Assembly: GCF_007747445.1 (NCBI RefSeq)
Contig: NZ_CP036425.1
Coordinates: 310,001-374,000, forward strand
DNA length: 64,000 bases
DNA from: Poriferisphaera corsica
GTDB lineage: Bacteria; Planctomycetota; Phycisphaerae; Phycisphaerales; Phycisphaeraceae
Reading direction: 5' to 3'
Below the pieces are notes generated by a model, which worked only from the letters and a program-made list of their open reading frames with translations, was not told where the DNA came from and did no database searches. Below, piece after piece: positions 18,501 to 27,237 of this stretch. Numbering within the stretch: position 1 is the stretch's first letter; each line of letters opens with the position of its first letter. A program made the translations under genes and the position numbers.

Positions 18501-19261
18501 ACTTCACCATCAGCATTACCACCGACCACCGTCAAATCAGATGTGACGACAGCCAAATTACTGATGTTTAATAAACCTTGTGTGCGTGGCGTATAGATTC
18601 CAGGCACACCGCCACTCGAAACATCGCCGATACGTAGCGTGCCTGTATCCAGTCGCGAACCGGAATCAGTGATCGTTGCGACCCCGTTACCCGCTACTCC
18701 GTTATAAAATTTCCCGATCGAGATTTGATTTGTTTCAATCACACCACCTGTACGTATTTCTAATGTACCGGCTGCCGTGTCAGCTACATAACCGCGCCCG
18801 ATATAAATTTCCGAGCTGCCGCCAACAACCGAGAGCTTCGCTTTATTGTCAACTGTAAGGCTAGCCGAATTTTCAACACTCAAAAACGCATCGAACTGAT
18901 CGAATGTTAATTTAGTCGCTGCATCTTTAATCCGTAAGCTTGCACCGTTAAAAAGCCATAGTTCGTGATCATGAATCGGATTTGTTACAAATGCAACTGG
19001 GATACCTGAAAAATATGATGTCGTATCAACCGTCAACTGATGGCCATACACACCATAATTCGTTGTATTGAAAGGCAAGACGCCCGATGTGTTCGTTGTG
19101 TTATTCTGCCAGTTCGTTCCAAGATCAAATGCTTCGGTTCCGCCCAGCCAACTGTAATAATCTGCGTGTAGTAACGATGCCCCAGTGCCGAGTATCGCAT
19201 AGCCAATCAATGCGGCTGCGCTACAGCCACGTAAACGCGCAATCAATGAAGCGTCGCTCAT
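15545..19261 (-). CDS. giant PEP-CTERM autotransporter-like beta-helix protein
   Basis: Intact exported protein of 1238 residues. It has a signal peptide (about 1-33, ending near LHA), a start block YYSWLGGTEAFDLGTNWQN, and dozens of beta-helix turns of about 20 residues with the recurring pattern G-x-hydrophobic-x-hydrophobic (for example GSGHLNISG, GNGDVMLTMG, GTGSIIGGGTTYIEG). The C-terminus is IIPEPTTALTLGALLCLFIK then HRRSV, a PEP-CTERM signal. The protein is probably anchored or processed by an exosortase that lies outside this window. It is a tandem paralog of the split gene at 11441-15219, so a local duplication has occurred. GAGGAAGGG lies upstream of the ATG. Confidence 0.88.
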   Translation of the reverse strand: MSDASLIARLRGCSAAALIGYAILGTGASLLHADYYSWLGGTEAFDLGTNWQNNTTNTSGVLPFNTTNYGVYGHQLTVDTTSYFSGIPVAFVTNPIHDHELWLFNGASLRIKDAATKLTFDQFDAFLSVENSASLTVDNKAKLSVVGGSSEIYIGRGYVADTAAGTLEIRTGGVIETNQISIGKFYNGVAGNGVATITDSGSRLDTGTLRIGDVSSGGVPGIYTPRTQGLLNISNLAVVTSDLTVVGGNADGEVIIDNATLDSNDLYVGSSSTSSGFATKFATGQLEVSGSAGSVRSNLLTIGTYATGVVNVEDFASLSTGALTIGAFDGLGILDVHSGGNLSIEGSFDNIAAAVRIGSYSREDNQLILRGTDTEMRITDQDGTTMHIGYNGDGTWAITDGAQFGSDAAITSSYRVGSYNGVGRLTISGANSSFTDVNGHVTLAMGTATTGYLDVLDGGSIQAERIDVGNQGSGHLNISGMDSQLIAQALNVHVDGSTVTVESGGEIDVDYLEIDNFSLFDSSPRVDVGAGGYINANSIVVGEGNSAEMNINNGGIVDVGSFWLGKEDRIGARNALAVTKLSNNSKLSVVSDLVIGKGRKFDSRLEINSGSIVEAHNYVIIGQGDQSNSLLAIKGEWNNASILDVDFNLYVGDEGNGDVMLTMGDHSEINIADDMHVGRDNTGKAEVVIDGFLADLNVASQLHVGYNSNGKFIINEGEADVHSLSVGTNMDSYGHVIVKGQDSKLNILTTASIGYNPANANDSGNGRVDLINNGTLAAGTQLIVGENGTLNIWGGELQTNEIIIENGADVHWDSGLIMFKQSTDLYYSSGLSKLLGSSNHLNAGQMLIVDGTLNLAQQLTLNGGTLIASDIDAFMGSQMLQLNSGMLGFIYGVDIGNRNNVLGDHLELKQGITIASAGQFTNNGWISGSGTINDQVPEHDDVYSYGDGTFYNGLNGTLHLDKNDRIFIDMFDATNEGKIEVFDGQLIIESALLNRGDLMQFGGLINIDEQLLNEGQITGLNTHLRTSNIVNQGDMDYADTQHLIFGDIKNELNGKITVTRGARLTLHDDVQNDSTIEIADDASVVIFGELSGTGSIIGGGTTYIEGTLTPGHSPGQLDITGDLVLTEDATAQMEIAGTLAGSQYDIVNINGDLTLNGILEVLLLDGFNPLLGQAFQLFDATNLHGQFEQLLLPILTSNLDWDTTQLNSQGVLRIIPEPTTALTLGALLCLFIKHRRSV

Positions 19262-19890
19262 CTTTAGTGTCCCTTCCTCAGGAGTTTATTTCGGAAAAAT
19301 ATTTTGTCAGTTAAGCTAATTAGCAACGTTAAGAAATGCATGCCCCCGTTACCCTTAGGGTAACGACTGCAAGATCAACACAGACTAATCAACCGCTGCA
19401 TCAGTAATCTGATGCCTAAGGTTTTGGAAGTATAAGCAAGTTTTAAGTCATTTCAATTCACAATTTAGACGCAAATCATCAGGAGTAGTTGGATGCTAAA
19501 AATGAAAAGTTTGTGTTCTATATACAACTACCAATTCGATCTGCGGCATGCTATTTGTCCCTCATACGGTATAAGAGAGGCTGGTTCTTTGGCTTTTTCA
19601 TACAGATCGTAGTAGCGATATATACAGAAAAAATTTTCTGCGTATTCCCCGCATGGGCTCAGGTTTATGCATCACGTTCTTGGTTCTATCGATCGCTACG
19701 GTCTAATGTGTCTAAATGGGATACCCTGAATTGCGGTGTTCTGAGATGTGTATTTGGGGGTGAGCAATATGGACGAGAGCATCATTGCCGATAAGCCCTG
19801 TCATTTCTGACACTTGAAACAATTTTTCTTAATTCGGCCGAAGATATTTGCATTGGCTGGGTAAAGTTGTTATTTTGACAAATCAAAGTT
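19262..19890. other. intergenic region with a 19-bp palindrome, no supported gene
   Basis: This 629-base divergent region separates the leftward PEP-CTERM block from the iron island. It contains the perfect palindrome CGTTACCCTTAGGGTAACG (19347-19365), 86 bases upstream of the leftward start codon, which is a plausible operator. A frame at 19489-19794 begins with TTG, lacks a Shine-Dalgarno and has no recognisable product, so I do not call it. TTGACA occurs at 19876-19881, immediately before the DtxR-like start, too close to serve that start as a -35 element. Confidence 0.5.
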
Positions 19891-20892
19891 ATGAGCAATA
19901 TCATTCAAACCATGTTACTGACCTTAATCGCTGTCTCGCTTTGCACCGGCGTCGCGCTATTCGCTTTACGTGAGAAGGCTCGCAGATACCGTGCGCTGAC
20001 TGAGGATGCCCTAAAGTATCTGATTTCATCCGCATTTGAGCAGCAGCAGATCACACCAGACACGTTGGCCGGTGCATTGCATTTGTCGAGAAGCGACATC
20101 CTAGCCCTCATCGAGCGACTTCAGTCGAAACTATATATAGATTACGAGCAGAATCATCTGGTCCTGACGCCACTCGGTCGTCAACGTGGATTGCGTTTGC
20201 TTCGGGCTCATCGCTTGATTGAACGCTATCTGCATGACGAGGCGAACATGCCGCTAGATCGAATACATGCTGTCGCTGAACGTCGTGAGCACAAACTCAC
20301 AGACAAGCAGATTACTGAACTAGAGGCGCATCTCGGTTATCCGCAATCAGATCCGCATGGTGATCCTATTCCAACACCTCAAGGGCAGATCCCAGATATT
20401 CCTCGTTTTATTCTCAAAGATTGGCCGCTCAATTGGCCTGCCACAATCATTCATATTGAAGATGAGCCTGCCGATGTTTTTCATCGGATCACGAAGCTTG
20501 GCTTTCTGCCTTCCTCGCTCATTACCATCCTACAAGTATCTGAATCCAGCTTAACGATTCAGCATCAAGATCAAACGATTAAGCTGCCCAAGACACTCGC
20601 TTCGTCGATTCATGTCCAGGCCGCAGACGATCATGCCATTCAGCAGGAGTCTTATATGACACTCGCCGAACTTCCTGACAGGCACCAAGCCCGTGTCGTG
20701 ACCATTCACGATCAGTGCCAAGGCCTCGCCCGCCGTCGTTTACTTGACTTGGGTGTGACGCCCGGTGCCACGATTGCCACTGAACTCGCATCCCCCGGCC
20801 GATCCGCACGGGCTTACCGAATCCGTGGCACGTTGATCGCTTTACGCAAAGATCAAGCATCACAAATCGCGATTCAGCCAATCCCAGCATAA
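19891..20892 (+). CDS. membrane-anchored DtxR-like regulator fused to two FeoA domains
   Basis: 333-residue fusion. It has an N-terminal transmembrane helix (about 7-26), a winged helix (about 38-100: ITPDTLAGALHLSRSDILAL then LTPLGRQRG), and the DtxR/IdeR dimerisation and metal-binding helix region (RAHRLIERYL ... HAVAERREHKL ... GYPQSDPHGDPIPTP, about 105-163, with candidate ligands H107, E130 and H134). Two SH3-like FeoA domains follow at about 180-245 and 256-330 (MTLAELPDRHQARVV ... RRRLLDLGVTPGATI). It is first in the feo gene series, 77 bases before the FeoB GTPase gene. It probably senses Fe(II) and modulates FeoB, and may act as a repressor, though anchoring a DNA-binding domain to the membrane is unusual. 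Confidence 0.85.
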   Translation: MSNIIQTMLLTLIAVSLCTGVALFALREKARRYRALTEDALKYLISSAFEQQQITPDTLAGALHLSRSDILALIERLQSKLYIDYEQNHLVLTPLGRQRGLRLLRAHRLIERYLHDEANMPLDRIHAVAERREHKLTDKQITELEAHLGYPQSDPHGDPIPTPQGQIPDIPRFILKDWPLNWPATIIHIEDEPADVFHRITKLGFLPSSLITILQVSESSLTIQHQDQTIKLPKTLASSIHVQAADDHAIQQESYMTLAELPDRHQARVVTIHDQCQGLARRRLLDLGVTPGATIATELASPGRSARAYRIRGTLIALRKDQASQIAIQPIPA

Positions 20893-20969
20893 ATACGTAT
20901 CGATCATATTATTAACACCGACCTGAACGCTTGAAACTAATTAGCGATTAGAAAGATCCAGGCTAAAAA

Positions 20970-21839
20970 ATGAGCTGCTCCGGAAACTGCAACTGTTCCA
21001 ACAATTCTGCCAGCCAACCACATACCTTCGGTGGCTCTGTCGGACTCTCCGTTCGTGGACAATCGCGCACCATCGCCCTTGCTGGCAACCCCAACACCGG
21101 TAAATCAACGGTTTTTAATGCACTCACCGGGTTACGTCAGCACACAGGCAATTGGCCCGGCAAGACCGTCACACGAGCAGAAGGTCATTTCACCTTCAAT
21201 AACTTCAATTACAAGATCGTCGATCTGCCTGGAACGTATTCACTACTTTCCGCATCCGTCGATGAAGAAATTGCTCGTGACTACATCCTATTTAGTCAGC
21301 CCGATTGCACTGTTGTTGTTGTCGATGCGACAGCACTACAGCGCAACCTTAATCTTGCTTTCCAGGTAATGGAGATCACGCATAAAGTTGTGCTTTGCGT
21401 CAATCTCATTGACGAAGCGGCCCGTAAGGGATTTGAAATCGATTTCGAATCCCTTGAGAAAAAGTTAGGCATCCCCGTCATTCCGACTTCCGCACGCCGC
21501 AAGCAAAACCTCGATAGATTGCAGCAGGCCATTGAGGATGTTTGCACTGGTAAGATAATTTCAAAACCAAACATTCCTGCTCCGCCCGCAGCGTTAAAAG
21601 AGGCTATTGATCAAACACTACCACTCATCGAATCCATTGCTCCCGGTCTACCATCAGCACGTTGGGTCGCGTATAGGCTAATCGAGGGAGATGTCAGGAT
21701 CCGTCAAGCACTTGAGAATGGCGAACTACAGCAGCTAGCTGGCATCAAACAGCCAGCCACCTCCAATCCACCCACCTCGCCCTCTCCAGCACCTAAAGCA
21801 TCTCAAAGCAATCCTGCCCATGACAAGCAATCTGCTTAA
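20970..21839 (+). CDS. feoB: ferrous iron transport protein B, GTPase part (split FeoB)
   Basis: 289-residue soluble half of FeoB, the GTP-dependent Fe(II) importer. A Cys-rich start (MSCSGNCNCSNN) precedes G1 GNPNTGKS (39-46), the switch region GKTVTRAEG, G3 DLPG (85-88), G4 NLID (145-148) and G5 TSAR (about 173-176). The helical regulatory subdomain follows (ARWVAYRLIEGD). It ends in a Pro/Ser-rich tail. The membrane half is a separate gene 69 bases downstream. Although both are in the same frame, at least three in-frame stops lie between, so this is a true split rather than one readthrough error. The halves must assemble in trans at the inner membrane. Confidence 0.9.
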   Translation: MSCSGNCNCSNNSASQPHTFGGSVGLSVRGQSRTIALAGNPNTGKSTVFNALTGLRQHTGNWPGKTVTRAEGHFTFNNFNYKIVDLPGTYSLLSASVDEEIARDYILFSQPDCTVVVVDATALQRNLNLAFQVMEITHKVVLCVNLIDEAARKGFEIDFESLEKKLGIPVIPTSARRKQNLDRLQQAIEDVCTGKIISKPNIPAPPAALKEAIDQTLPLIESIAPGLPSARWVAYRLIEGDVRIRQALENGELQQLAGIKQPATSNPPTSPSPAPKASQSNPAHDKQSA

Positions 21840-21908
21840 CTCGCATATGAGTAAACAGATTGATGAAATAACACCAATCAACATAGTAATCACCACACGG
21901 ATACCACC

Positions 21909-23360
21909 ATGAGTTCCGCACAAGATACAAAACAAATTCTCGACAAAGTCGATGCCATTCGTAAAAACACCGGCCAGCAGTTCCGCGATCAAATCGTGAC
22001 TACCATGTACGACCAGGCTGAAGCCATTACGAACGACGTTGTAACACGTTCTGGTAAACGGTGGACGTTCGATGCGACGCTGGATTATGTCGCAACGCAT
22101 CCCATCCTCGGCCTCCCCTTTATGCTCGGCCTTCTTGCACTCACCTTTTATCTCACGATTGCCGGGGCAAACATCCCATCAGCCTTTCTTGCAGGCTTAC
22201 TCATGGAGCAAGGCGGTCTCGTCGGCTTCTTCGAAGAGTTCGGTATTGCCATCCCAGCATACCTTCACTACTCGGTATACGACCTCCTGCATCTCGCCAC
22301 CGCCAGTTGGATGCCTGCGTCACTTGCCTCATTTTTTATTGATGGCATTTACCTCTGCCTCGGTTGGGTCATCTCCGTCATGCTCCCTCCGATGGCCATC
22401 TTCTTTCCAATCTTCACACTACTTGAAGACCTCGGCTACCTCCCTCGTATTGCATTCAACCTCGATTGGCTCTTCCAGAAATCCGGTGCGCATGGCAAGC
22501 AAGCACTCACGATGTGTATGGGGTTCGGTTGTAACGCAGCAGGTGTCACCGCGTGTCGTATTATCGATTCGCCTCGTGAAAAACTCATCGCGATCCTTAC
22601 CAATAACTTTATGATCTGTAACGGACGTTTCCCGACAGTTATCGCTGTGGCACTATTCTTCTCTTACTTTCTAGGTTATTCCGATGCTCTCGTTTCATTC
22701 ACTGCCGCATCTATCGTGATTGGCATCGTCCTACTAGGTGTGGTATTCACTTTCGTGACGTCACTAATACTTTCAAGAACTTTCCTTAAAGGCGAAGCCT
22801 CTGCATACACACTTGAACTGCCCCCATACCGCCGTCCAGCAGTGATGCGCATAATCTACACATCGCTTATTGACCGGACTATGTTCATCCTGGCTCGTGC
22901 ATGTGTCGTCGCGATCCCCGCAGGTGCTGCCATCTGGATCTGCGCTAACGTCAATATAGGTGACGCATCCATTGCCACACACATCGAGAATTTCCTTCAG
23001 CCTCTTGGATACCTGATGGGTCTTGACGGCGCGATCCTGCTTGCATACATCATCGCAATCCCTGCAAATGAGATTGTTGTGCCGACCATCATCATGCTAT
23101 ACATTCGACACAATACGATGATTGAGTTTGAGGGTGATATGCTCCGTAAAACGTTTCTTGATAATGGTTGGTCTCTACTGACCGCAGTCTCGCTCCTGCT
23201 CTTCTGCCTTCTTCATAATCCTTGTGGCACAACCATCTGGACGATATACAAAGAAACACGCTCAAAGAAGTGGACAATATTTGGCTCAATTTTCCCAGTA
23301 GTGTTGGGAATCGTCGTCTGTATTATTGTTGCAGGTGTTTGGCGACTCATCGCGAACTAA
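21909..23360 (+). CDS. feoB: ferrous iron transport protein B, membrane part (split FeoB)
   Basis: 483-residue polytopic half of FeoB, which forms the Fe(II) permeation path. After about 60 cytoplasmic residues come 8-10 hydrophobic helices. Gate motif 1 is GFGCNAAGV (205-213) and is followed by the second conserved element NNFMICNGRFP (about 232-242), corresponding to GFGCNVPAI and the partner gate loop in fused FeoB. The C-terminal NPCGTTIWT also belongs to the family. It has its own ATG. A 15-bp hairpin lies 46 bases after the stop. The family length is met only by adding the preceding GTPase gene. Confidence 0.9.
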   Translation: MSSAQDTKQILDKVDAIRKNTGQQFRDQIVTTMYDQAEAITNDVVTRSGKRWTFDATLDYVATHPILGLPFMLGLLALTFYLTIAGANIPSAFLAGLLMEQGGLVGFFEEFGIAIPAYLHYSVYDLLHLATASWMPASLASFFIDGIYLCLGWVISVMLPPMAIFFPIFTLLEDLGYLPRIAFNLDWLFQKSGAHGKQALTMCMGFGCNAAGVTACRIIDSPREKLIAILTNNFMICNGRFPTVIAVALFFSYFLGYSDALVSFTAASIVIGIVLLGVVFTFVTSLILSRTFLKGEASAYTLELPPYRRPAVMRIIYTSLIDRTMFILARACVVAIPAGAAIWICANVNIGDASIATHIENFLQPLGYLMGLDGAILLAYIIAIPANEIVVPTIIMLYIRHNTMIEFEGDMLRKTFLDNGWSLLTAVSLLLFCLLHNPCGTTIWTIYKETRSKKWTIFGSIFPVVLGIVVCIIVAGVWRLIAN

Positions 23361-23406
23361 AACATTTTGATACGCGACTAATCATCAATTAGCACAGTTC
23401 CAATGT

Positions 23407-23442
23407 CACCCTTTGTTACTTGATACTAAGTAACAAAGGGTG
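23407..23442 (+). terminator. long perfect hairpin after feoB
   Basis: 15-bp perfect inverted repeat (23407-23421 / 23428-23442) with a 6-base loop, 46 bases after the feoB stop. It lacks a T-run, so it may be a weak terminator or an mRNA-stabilising 3' hairpin separating the feo genes from the ATPase. Confidence 0.55.
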
Positions 23443-23593
23443 CATGCTAGCGTGATTCATCGGTTGAAGTATATGTATATTGAGATTCAGATTAAATTTC
23501 TCAAACTATAGACATATCTTCCAAATTTGTGTCTCGACCAGCTAACATAAGTGTATATTCGCCTACTATAAATTCCGACGTATAGGCTGCCAT

Positions 23594-26077
23594 ATGCATA
23601 CCGTTTCGCTTACAGTTCAAGATTGTACTCCCGGCCAATCCAATCAGTGTCAGGGTTGTATTTCACAACGCCTGGATTTACAACCCGGCGTCACAAGCTA
23701 TCGTTTTACAAATCAGAATGACGCGCTGAGTGTTGCTGTAACGTATGATCCTCGTGTACTCACATTAGCTGAATTGGCAAGGCAGCTCCGTTGCTCTCAT
23801 GCGCATCTTGATCCAAATATTGCGCAAATGGTGATAAAATTAAAGGGTATGCACAACCCGCGGTGTGAAAGAACCATCGAATCAACAATCAATGCTCTTT
23901 CAGGTGTATATGCGACAGCATCATATCCTTCCTCCTCTTTGCGCCTTGAATTTGATCGTCTTCAATGCCCGCTGCCAGAAATTATTCGCCGTCTAGATTT
24001 ACTTGGCTATTCACCCGTTTTCCCTGCGCCAGTTGATTTGCATACAACATCGCAATCTCTTGGTATTACACAAAAGCAGGTCGAGCAATTACCGAAACAG
24101 ACTGAGAAATACACAGCAAACAAACAATCAAATATTTGGAACTGGCTTCGCACGCATCCTGATATCCTTCTTGTCAGTATCTCAGCCTTATCATTCCTTA
24201 TCGGCTTTTTAATTTTTGTGTTGGGTGGTTCCGACGTATGGCGCATAACCTTCCTTGCAATCGCCGCAATTACAGCGTCGACGCAAACTGCTCCCGAGGC
24301 TGTTCAATCAATTCGTCAGTTTAAACTTGATGTCGATGTTCTGATGTTCGTTGCTGCTACGGGGGCCGCCTCACTTGGTCATTATGAAGAGGGAGCATTT
24401 CTTCTATTCCTATTTGGCCTTGGTGCTGCAGGAGAACATCTCGCATTATCACGCGCTCGCTCTGCGATCAACGCGCTGTCAACTGTTACGCCCGATACTG
24501 CAGATCTGATCCATTCAGACGGATCGATCACAACAGTGCCTGTATCTAATCTAAAGATAGGCGATCAGGTTTTAGTTAAGCCATATGCCCGGATACCTTC
24601 AGATGGAGAAATTCTTCAAGGTGCTTCAGAGGTTGATCAGGCAACTATTACAGGTGAAGCTCAGCCTGTTGCAAAACATATTGGGGACTCCGTTTTCGCA
24701 GGAACAATGAATACAACCAATGCGTTGACCCTCAATATCACAAAAACCGCGTCAGAGTCAACGATTGCACGTATCCTCAAACTTGTTGAGGAAGCGCAAA
24801 CCACTAAATCAAAAACACAATTATTCACAGATCGTATCGAAGCAGTTTATGTACCAATTGTTTTTCTGGCAACGATTCTACTTGTCGTCCTTGTACCTCT
24901 TCTCACAACAAAATCATGGGGGTTGTCCTTTTTACACGCGATGGCATTCCTTACCGCAGCCTCTCCATGTGCTCTCGCCATCGGCACACCAGCCGCCATT
25001 CTTTGTGCGATTGCACGTTCCGCAAAAATTGGCGTTCTTATTAAAGGTGGAATCCATCTTGAGCAACTTGCTCACATCAAAGCTATTGCTTTTGATAAAA
25101 CTGGTACGCTCACAACCGGTCAGCCACAGCTACTTGATATTGTTATGGCCGATCAGGATAACGAACCAACCGAGCTATTGAAACTAGCAGCGTCTGTTGA
25201 ATCCTCAATCTCGCACCCACTTGCACAAGCTATCAAACGTGCTGCTGAGCAAAAGAAAATTCAACTCGAATCAGTTCTTGAATTAACACAGACCGCAGGG
25301 CAAGGGGCTTCTGCGCTCGTCAAAGGGCAGCGTATAACTGTTGGTAAATTGCCCACAGGTATTGATTTGTCTGAGGATCTTAATGAACATGCAAACCAGC
25401 TAGAGCAACAGGGATTAACGGTTATTTATATAACCCGAAATCAAAATCATGTACTCGGCTTTCTTTCACTCCAAGACACACTACGTTCAAATGCACAGCG
25501 AACGATACAGCAACTCAACGATATCGGTATTACACATACTTCATTATTGACAGGTGATCATGTCGAAGCCGCAACACGTTTAAATTCCCTCGGCCTTTCA
25601 AATATTCATGCAGATTTACTACCAGAAGATAAGCTTAATCTAATCGATGAATTGACTAAACAGTATAAACATGTAGCAATGGTTGGGGATGGTGTTAATG
25701 ACGCGCCAGCACTTGCGCATGCCTCAATCGGAATTGCAATGGGAGCTGCGGGTTCTGATGTTGCACTTGAAACCGCCGATATTGTGCTGCCCGGCTCAAA
25801 TCTTTCACGTATTCCAAATGCGATTCAGCTCGCCCGGAGATCGCGCAAGATTATCATTCAAAATCTAGTATTCGCTCTTGCAGTTATCGCGATTGTTTCA
25901 CCGCTAGCTGCTATCGGATTTGCTAATCTCGCCGTTGCGGTCTTCTTACATGAAGGATCTACTGTGCTTGTAACCCTGAATGCTTTACGGCTTCTTCGCT
26001 TTAACCCAGACCCACTGCCAGCCATTGATTCACCTCATCAGCCTGCAATTGAGCAACCTACATTGGTGAATGCATAA
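23594..26077 (+). CDS. P1B-type heavy-metal ATPase, P1B-4-like (SPC / HEGST)
   Basis: 827-residue metal-transporting P-type ATPase. It has an N-terminal CQGC metal site (about 19-22) and a second HMA-like fold whose CxxC is degenerate (GMHNPRC). TGE is at about 353-355 and the phosphorylation site DKTGT at 501-505, with the SSISHP nucleotide-binding element and GDGVNDAP at about 698-705. The transmembrane metal site is SPC (457-459) rather than CPC, and a late helix carries HEGST (786-790). SPC plus HEG(G/S)T is the P1B-4 signature, whose known substrates include Co(II) and Fe(II). Lying next to split feoB, it could export excess Fe(II); Zn/Cd/Co remain possible. It is convergent with the GIY-YIG gene, 4 bases apart. 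Confidence 0.92.
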   Translation: MHTVSLTVQDCTPGQSNQCQGCISQRLDLQPGVTSYRFTNQNDALSVAVTYDPRVLTLAELARQLRCSHAHLDPNIAQMVIKLKGMHNPRCERTIESTINALSGVYATASYPSSSLRLEFDRLQCPLPEIIRRLDLLGYSPVFPAPVDLHTTSQSLGITQKQVEQLPKQTEKYTANKQSNIWNWLRTHPDILLVSISALSFLIGFLIFVLGGSDVWRITFLAIAAITASTQTAPEAVQSIRQFKLDVDVLMFVAATGAASLGHYEEGAFLLFLFGLGAAGEHLALSRARSAINALSTVTPDTADLIHSDGSITTVPVSNLKIGDQVLVKPYARIPSDGEILQGASEVDQATITGEAQPVAKHIGDSVFAGTMNTTNALTLNITKTASESTIARILKLVEEAQTTKSKTQLFTDRIEAVYVPIVFLATILLVVLVPLLTTKSWGLSFLHAMAFLTAASPCALAIGTPAAILCAIARSAKIGVLIKGGIHLEQLAHIKAIAFDKTGTLTTGQPQLLDIVMADQDNEPTELLKLAASVESSISHPLAQAIKRAAEQKKIQLESVLELTQTAGQGASALVKGQRITVGKLPTGIDLSEDLNEHANQLEQQGLTVIYITRNQNHVLGFLSLQDTLRSNAQRTIQQLNDIGITHTSLLTGDHVEAATRLNSLGLSNIHADLLPEDKLNLIDELTKQYKHVAMVGDGVNDAPALAHASIGIAMGAAGSDVALETADIVLPGSNLSRIPNAIQLARRSRKIIIQNLVFALAVIAIVSPLAAIGFANLAVAVFLHEGSTVLVTLNALRLLRFNPDPLPAIDSPHQPAIEQPTLVNA

Positions 26078-26081
26078 AACA

Positions 26082-26981
26082 CTATTCATTTTTTCGCGCA
26101 GCCTCAATTGCAGCAGATTTCCATTCCCCATATGTCATCGCGCCATTAGCCAAACGCCAACTCATCCGTCCATTTGTATTTCGAGCCGCAACGACAGCTG
26201 CTGCCGCACTCGGGCTACTAAAGGCTACATTCTCCGTGAACTCATAGAATCCATTTTTTATCACACTCAACTTTCCATCACTCACGAGTTTGTCCCTGAG
26301 CAGCACATAACTATCCCAACCTTTTGTCCCTTTCTTACGTGCAGTCGATCCTTTTAATACAACGAATTCGCCATCAATCTCTTTGGCTTTCGCATCCGTT
26401 CCAACATCAGTCATCACGAATGTTGCACGTCTTGCAAGCTGAACAATATCTTCCTTGTTCCCGTCAATACGAGGCTGGAGCATATTAAATCCAAGCCCAG
26501 GCAACATCATCTTTACCATTTCAATAAAATGCCCCATGTCAGCCAGATCACTCTCTGGCAATACTTTTTCACTGGGTTCGTTGCCATTCGCAAGACTAAC
26601 TCGTCCCGCATTTTTCAATTGTCTTACAATCTCATGTTCCAGGTATCTCACATGTGCCTTCGTAAGATTTTCATCCTTACTTGTGACCGCAATTGTTGTA
26701 ACCCAAAAATCTTTTTTATTATCATTGTTATGCGCACTAAGCCGATCAAAAACATTATCACCTTCGCCGACATATACCCGCTCCTGCTCAATATTCTTGG
26801 GATCTGGCCCAACCAAAAAGTAAACACCAGTTCGATGCAATTCTTTTCGCTTCGCCATCTCAGCCAGGCAATGTCGCGGTAAGACAACAGCCCGCCCTGT
26901 CCAATTAATGACCTCTGCAATGATAGGGCCCTTTGCTGTTCCATCCATCAAATACATCTTAATCGTACGGCCTCTACGCAT
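26082..26981 (-). CDS. GIY-YIG nuclease family protein with DUF4357
   Basis: 299 residues. The GIY-YIG fold is seen at about 50-115: TGVYFLVG, then RVYVGEGDNVFDRLSAH, then FWVTTIAVTS and LEHEIVRQL, with the YVG-type second motif. The C-terminal DUF4357 module is at about 235-290 (YEFTENVAFSSPSAAAAVVA ... NGRMSWR). This two-domain layout occurs in many bacteria and is often annotated as a nuclease-like protein of unknown target. No restriction-modification partner is visible nearby. Its stop faces the ATPase stop 4 bases away, and it has no operon partner. Intergenic sequence 26982-27186 shows no gene. Confidence 0.85.
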   Translation of the reverse strand: MRRGRTIKMYLMDGTAKGPIIAEVINWTGRAVVLPRHCLAEMAKRKELHRTGVYFLVGPDPKNIEQERVYVGEGDNVFDRLSAHNNDNKKDFWVTTIAVTSKDENLTKAHVRYLEHEIVRQLKNAGRVSLANGNEPSEKVLPESDLADMGHFIEMVKMMLPGLGFNMLQPRIDGNKEDIVQLARRATFVMTDVGTDAKAKEIDGEFVVLKGSTARKKGTKGWDSYVLLRDKLVSDGKLSVIKNGFYEFTENVAFSSPSAAAAVVAARNTNGRMSWRLANGAMTYGEWKSAAIEAARKNE

Positions 26982-27186
26982 TAATCAAAACCTCGACACT
27001 TACGATTTACACTGCCACACTTCCTGAACATCATCGCCTTCCTTGTCCATACATCTTCACAGTGGTCTACCTCACTGTCCATCATCTTTTCTACATCCAC
27101 CGCACTACCACAAGTTATGCACGATTCCGTACTCCAGTTGATTTCAATTTAACAAATCTAATATGCAAATAGAGTTTTATAAGCAT

Positions 27187-27210
27187 AAAAAAAGCCCGCG
27201 AATGCGGGCT
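27187..27210 (-). terminator. rho-independent terminator of the 27238-30648 gene
   Basis: AGCCCGC-GAAT-GCGGGCT (27193-27210) followed on the minus strand by seven T, 28 bases past the stop. Confidence 0.88.
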
Positions 27211-27237
27211 AGAATGTACATTTTCATATTTAACTGC

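Noticed and set aside
19489-19794. Rightward frame in the divergent region
   Set aside because: Starts with TTG, has no Shine-Dalgarno, no recognisable domain, and two adjacent Trp-rich segments typical of random translation.
20970-23360. Single feoB interrupted by a sequencing error
   Set aside because: Both parts are in the same frame but three or more stop codons lie in the 69-base gap and the second part has its own start, so one error cannot explain it.
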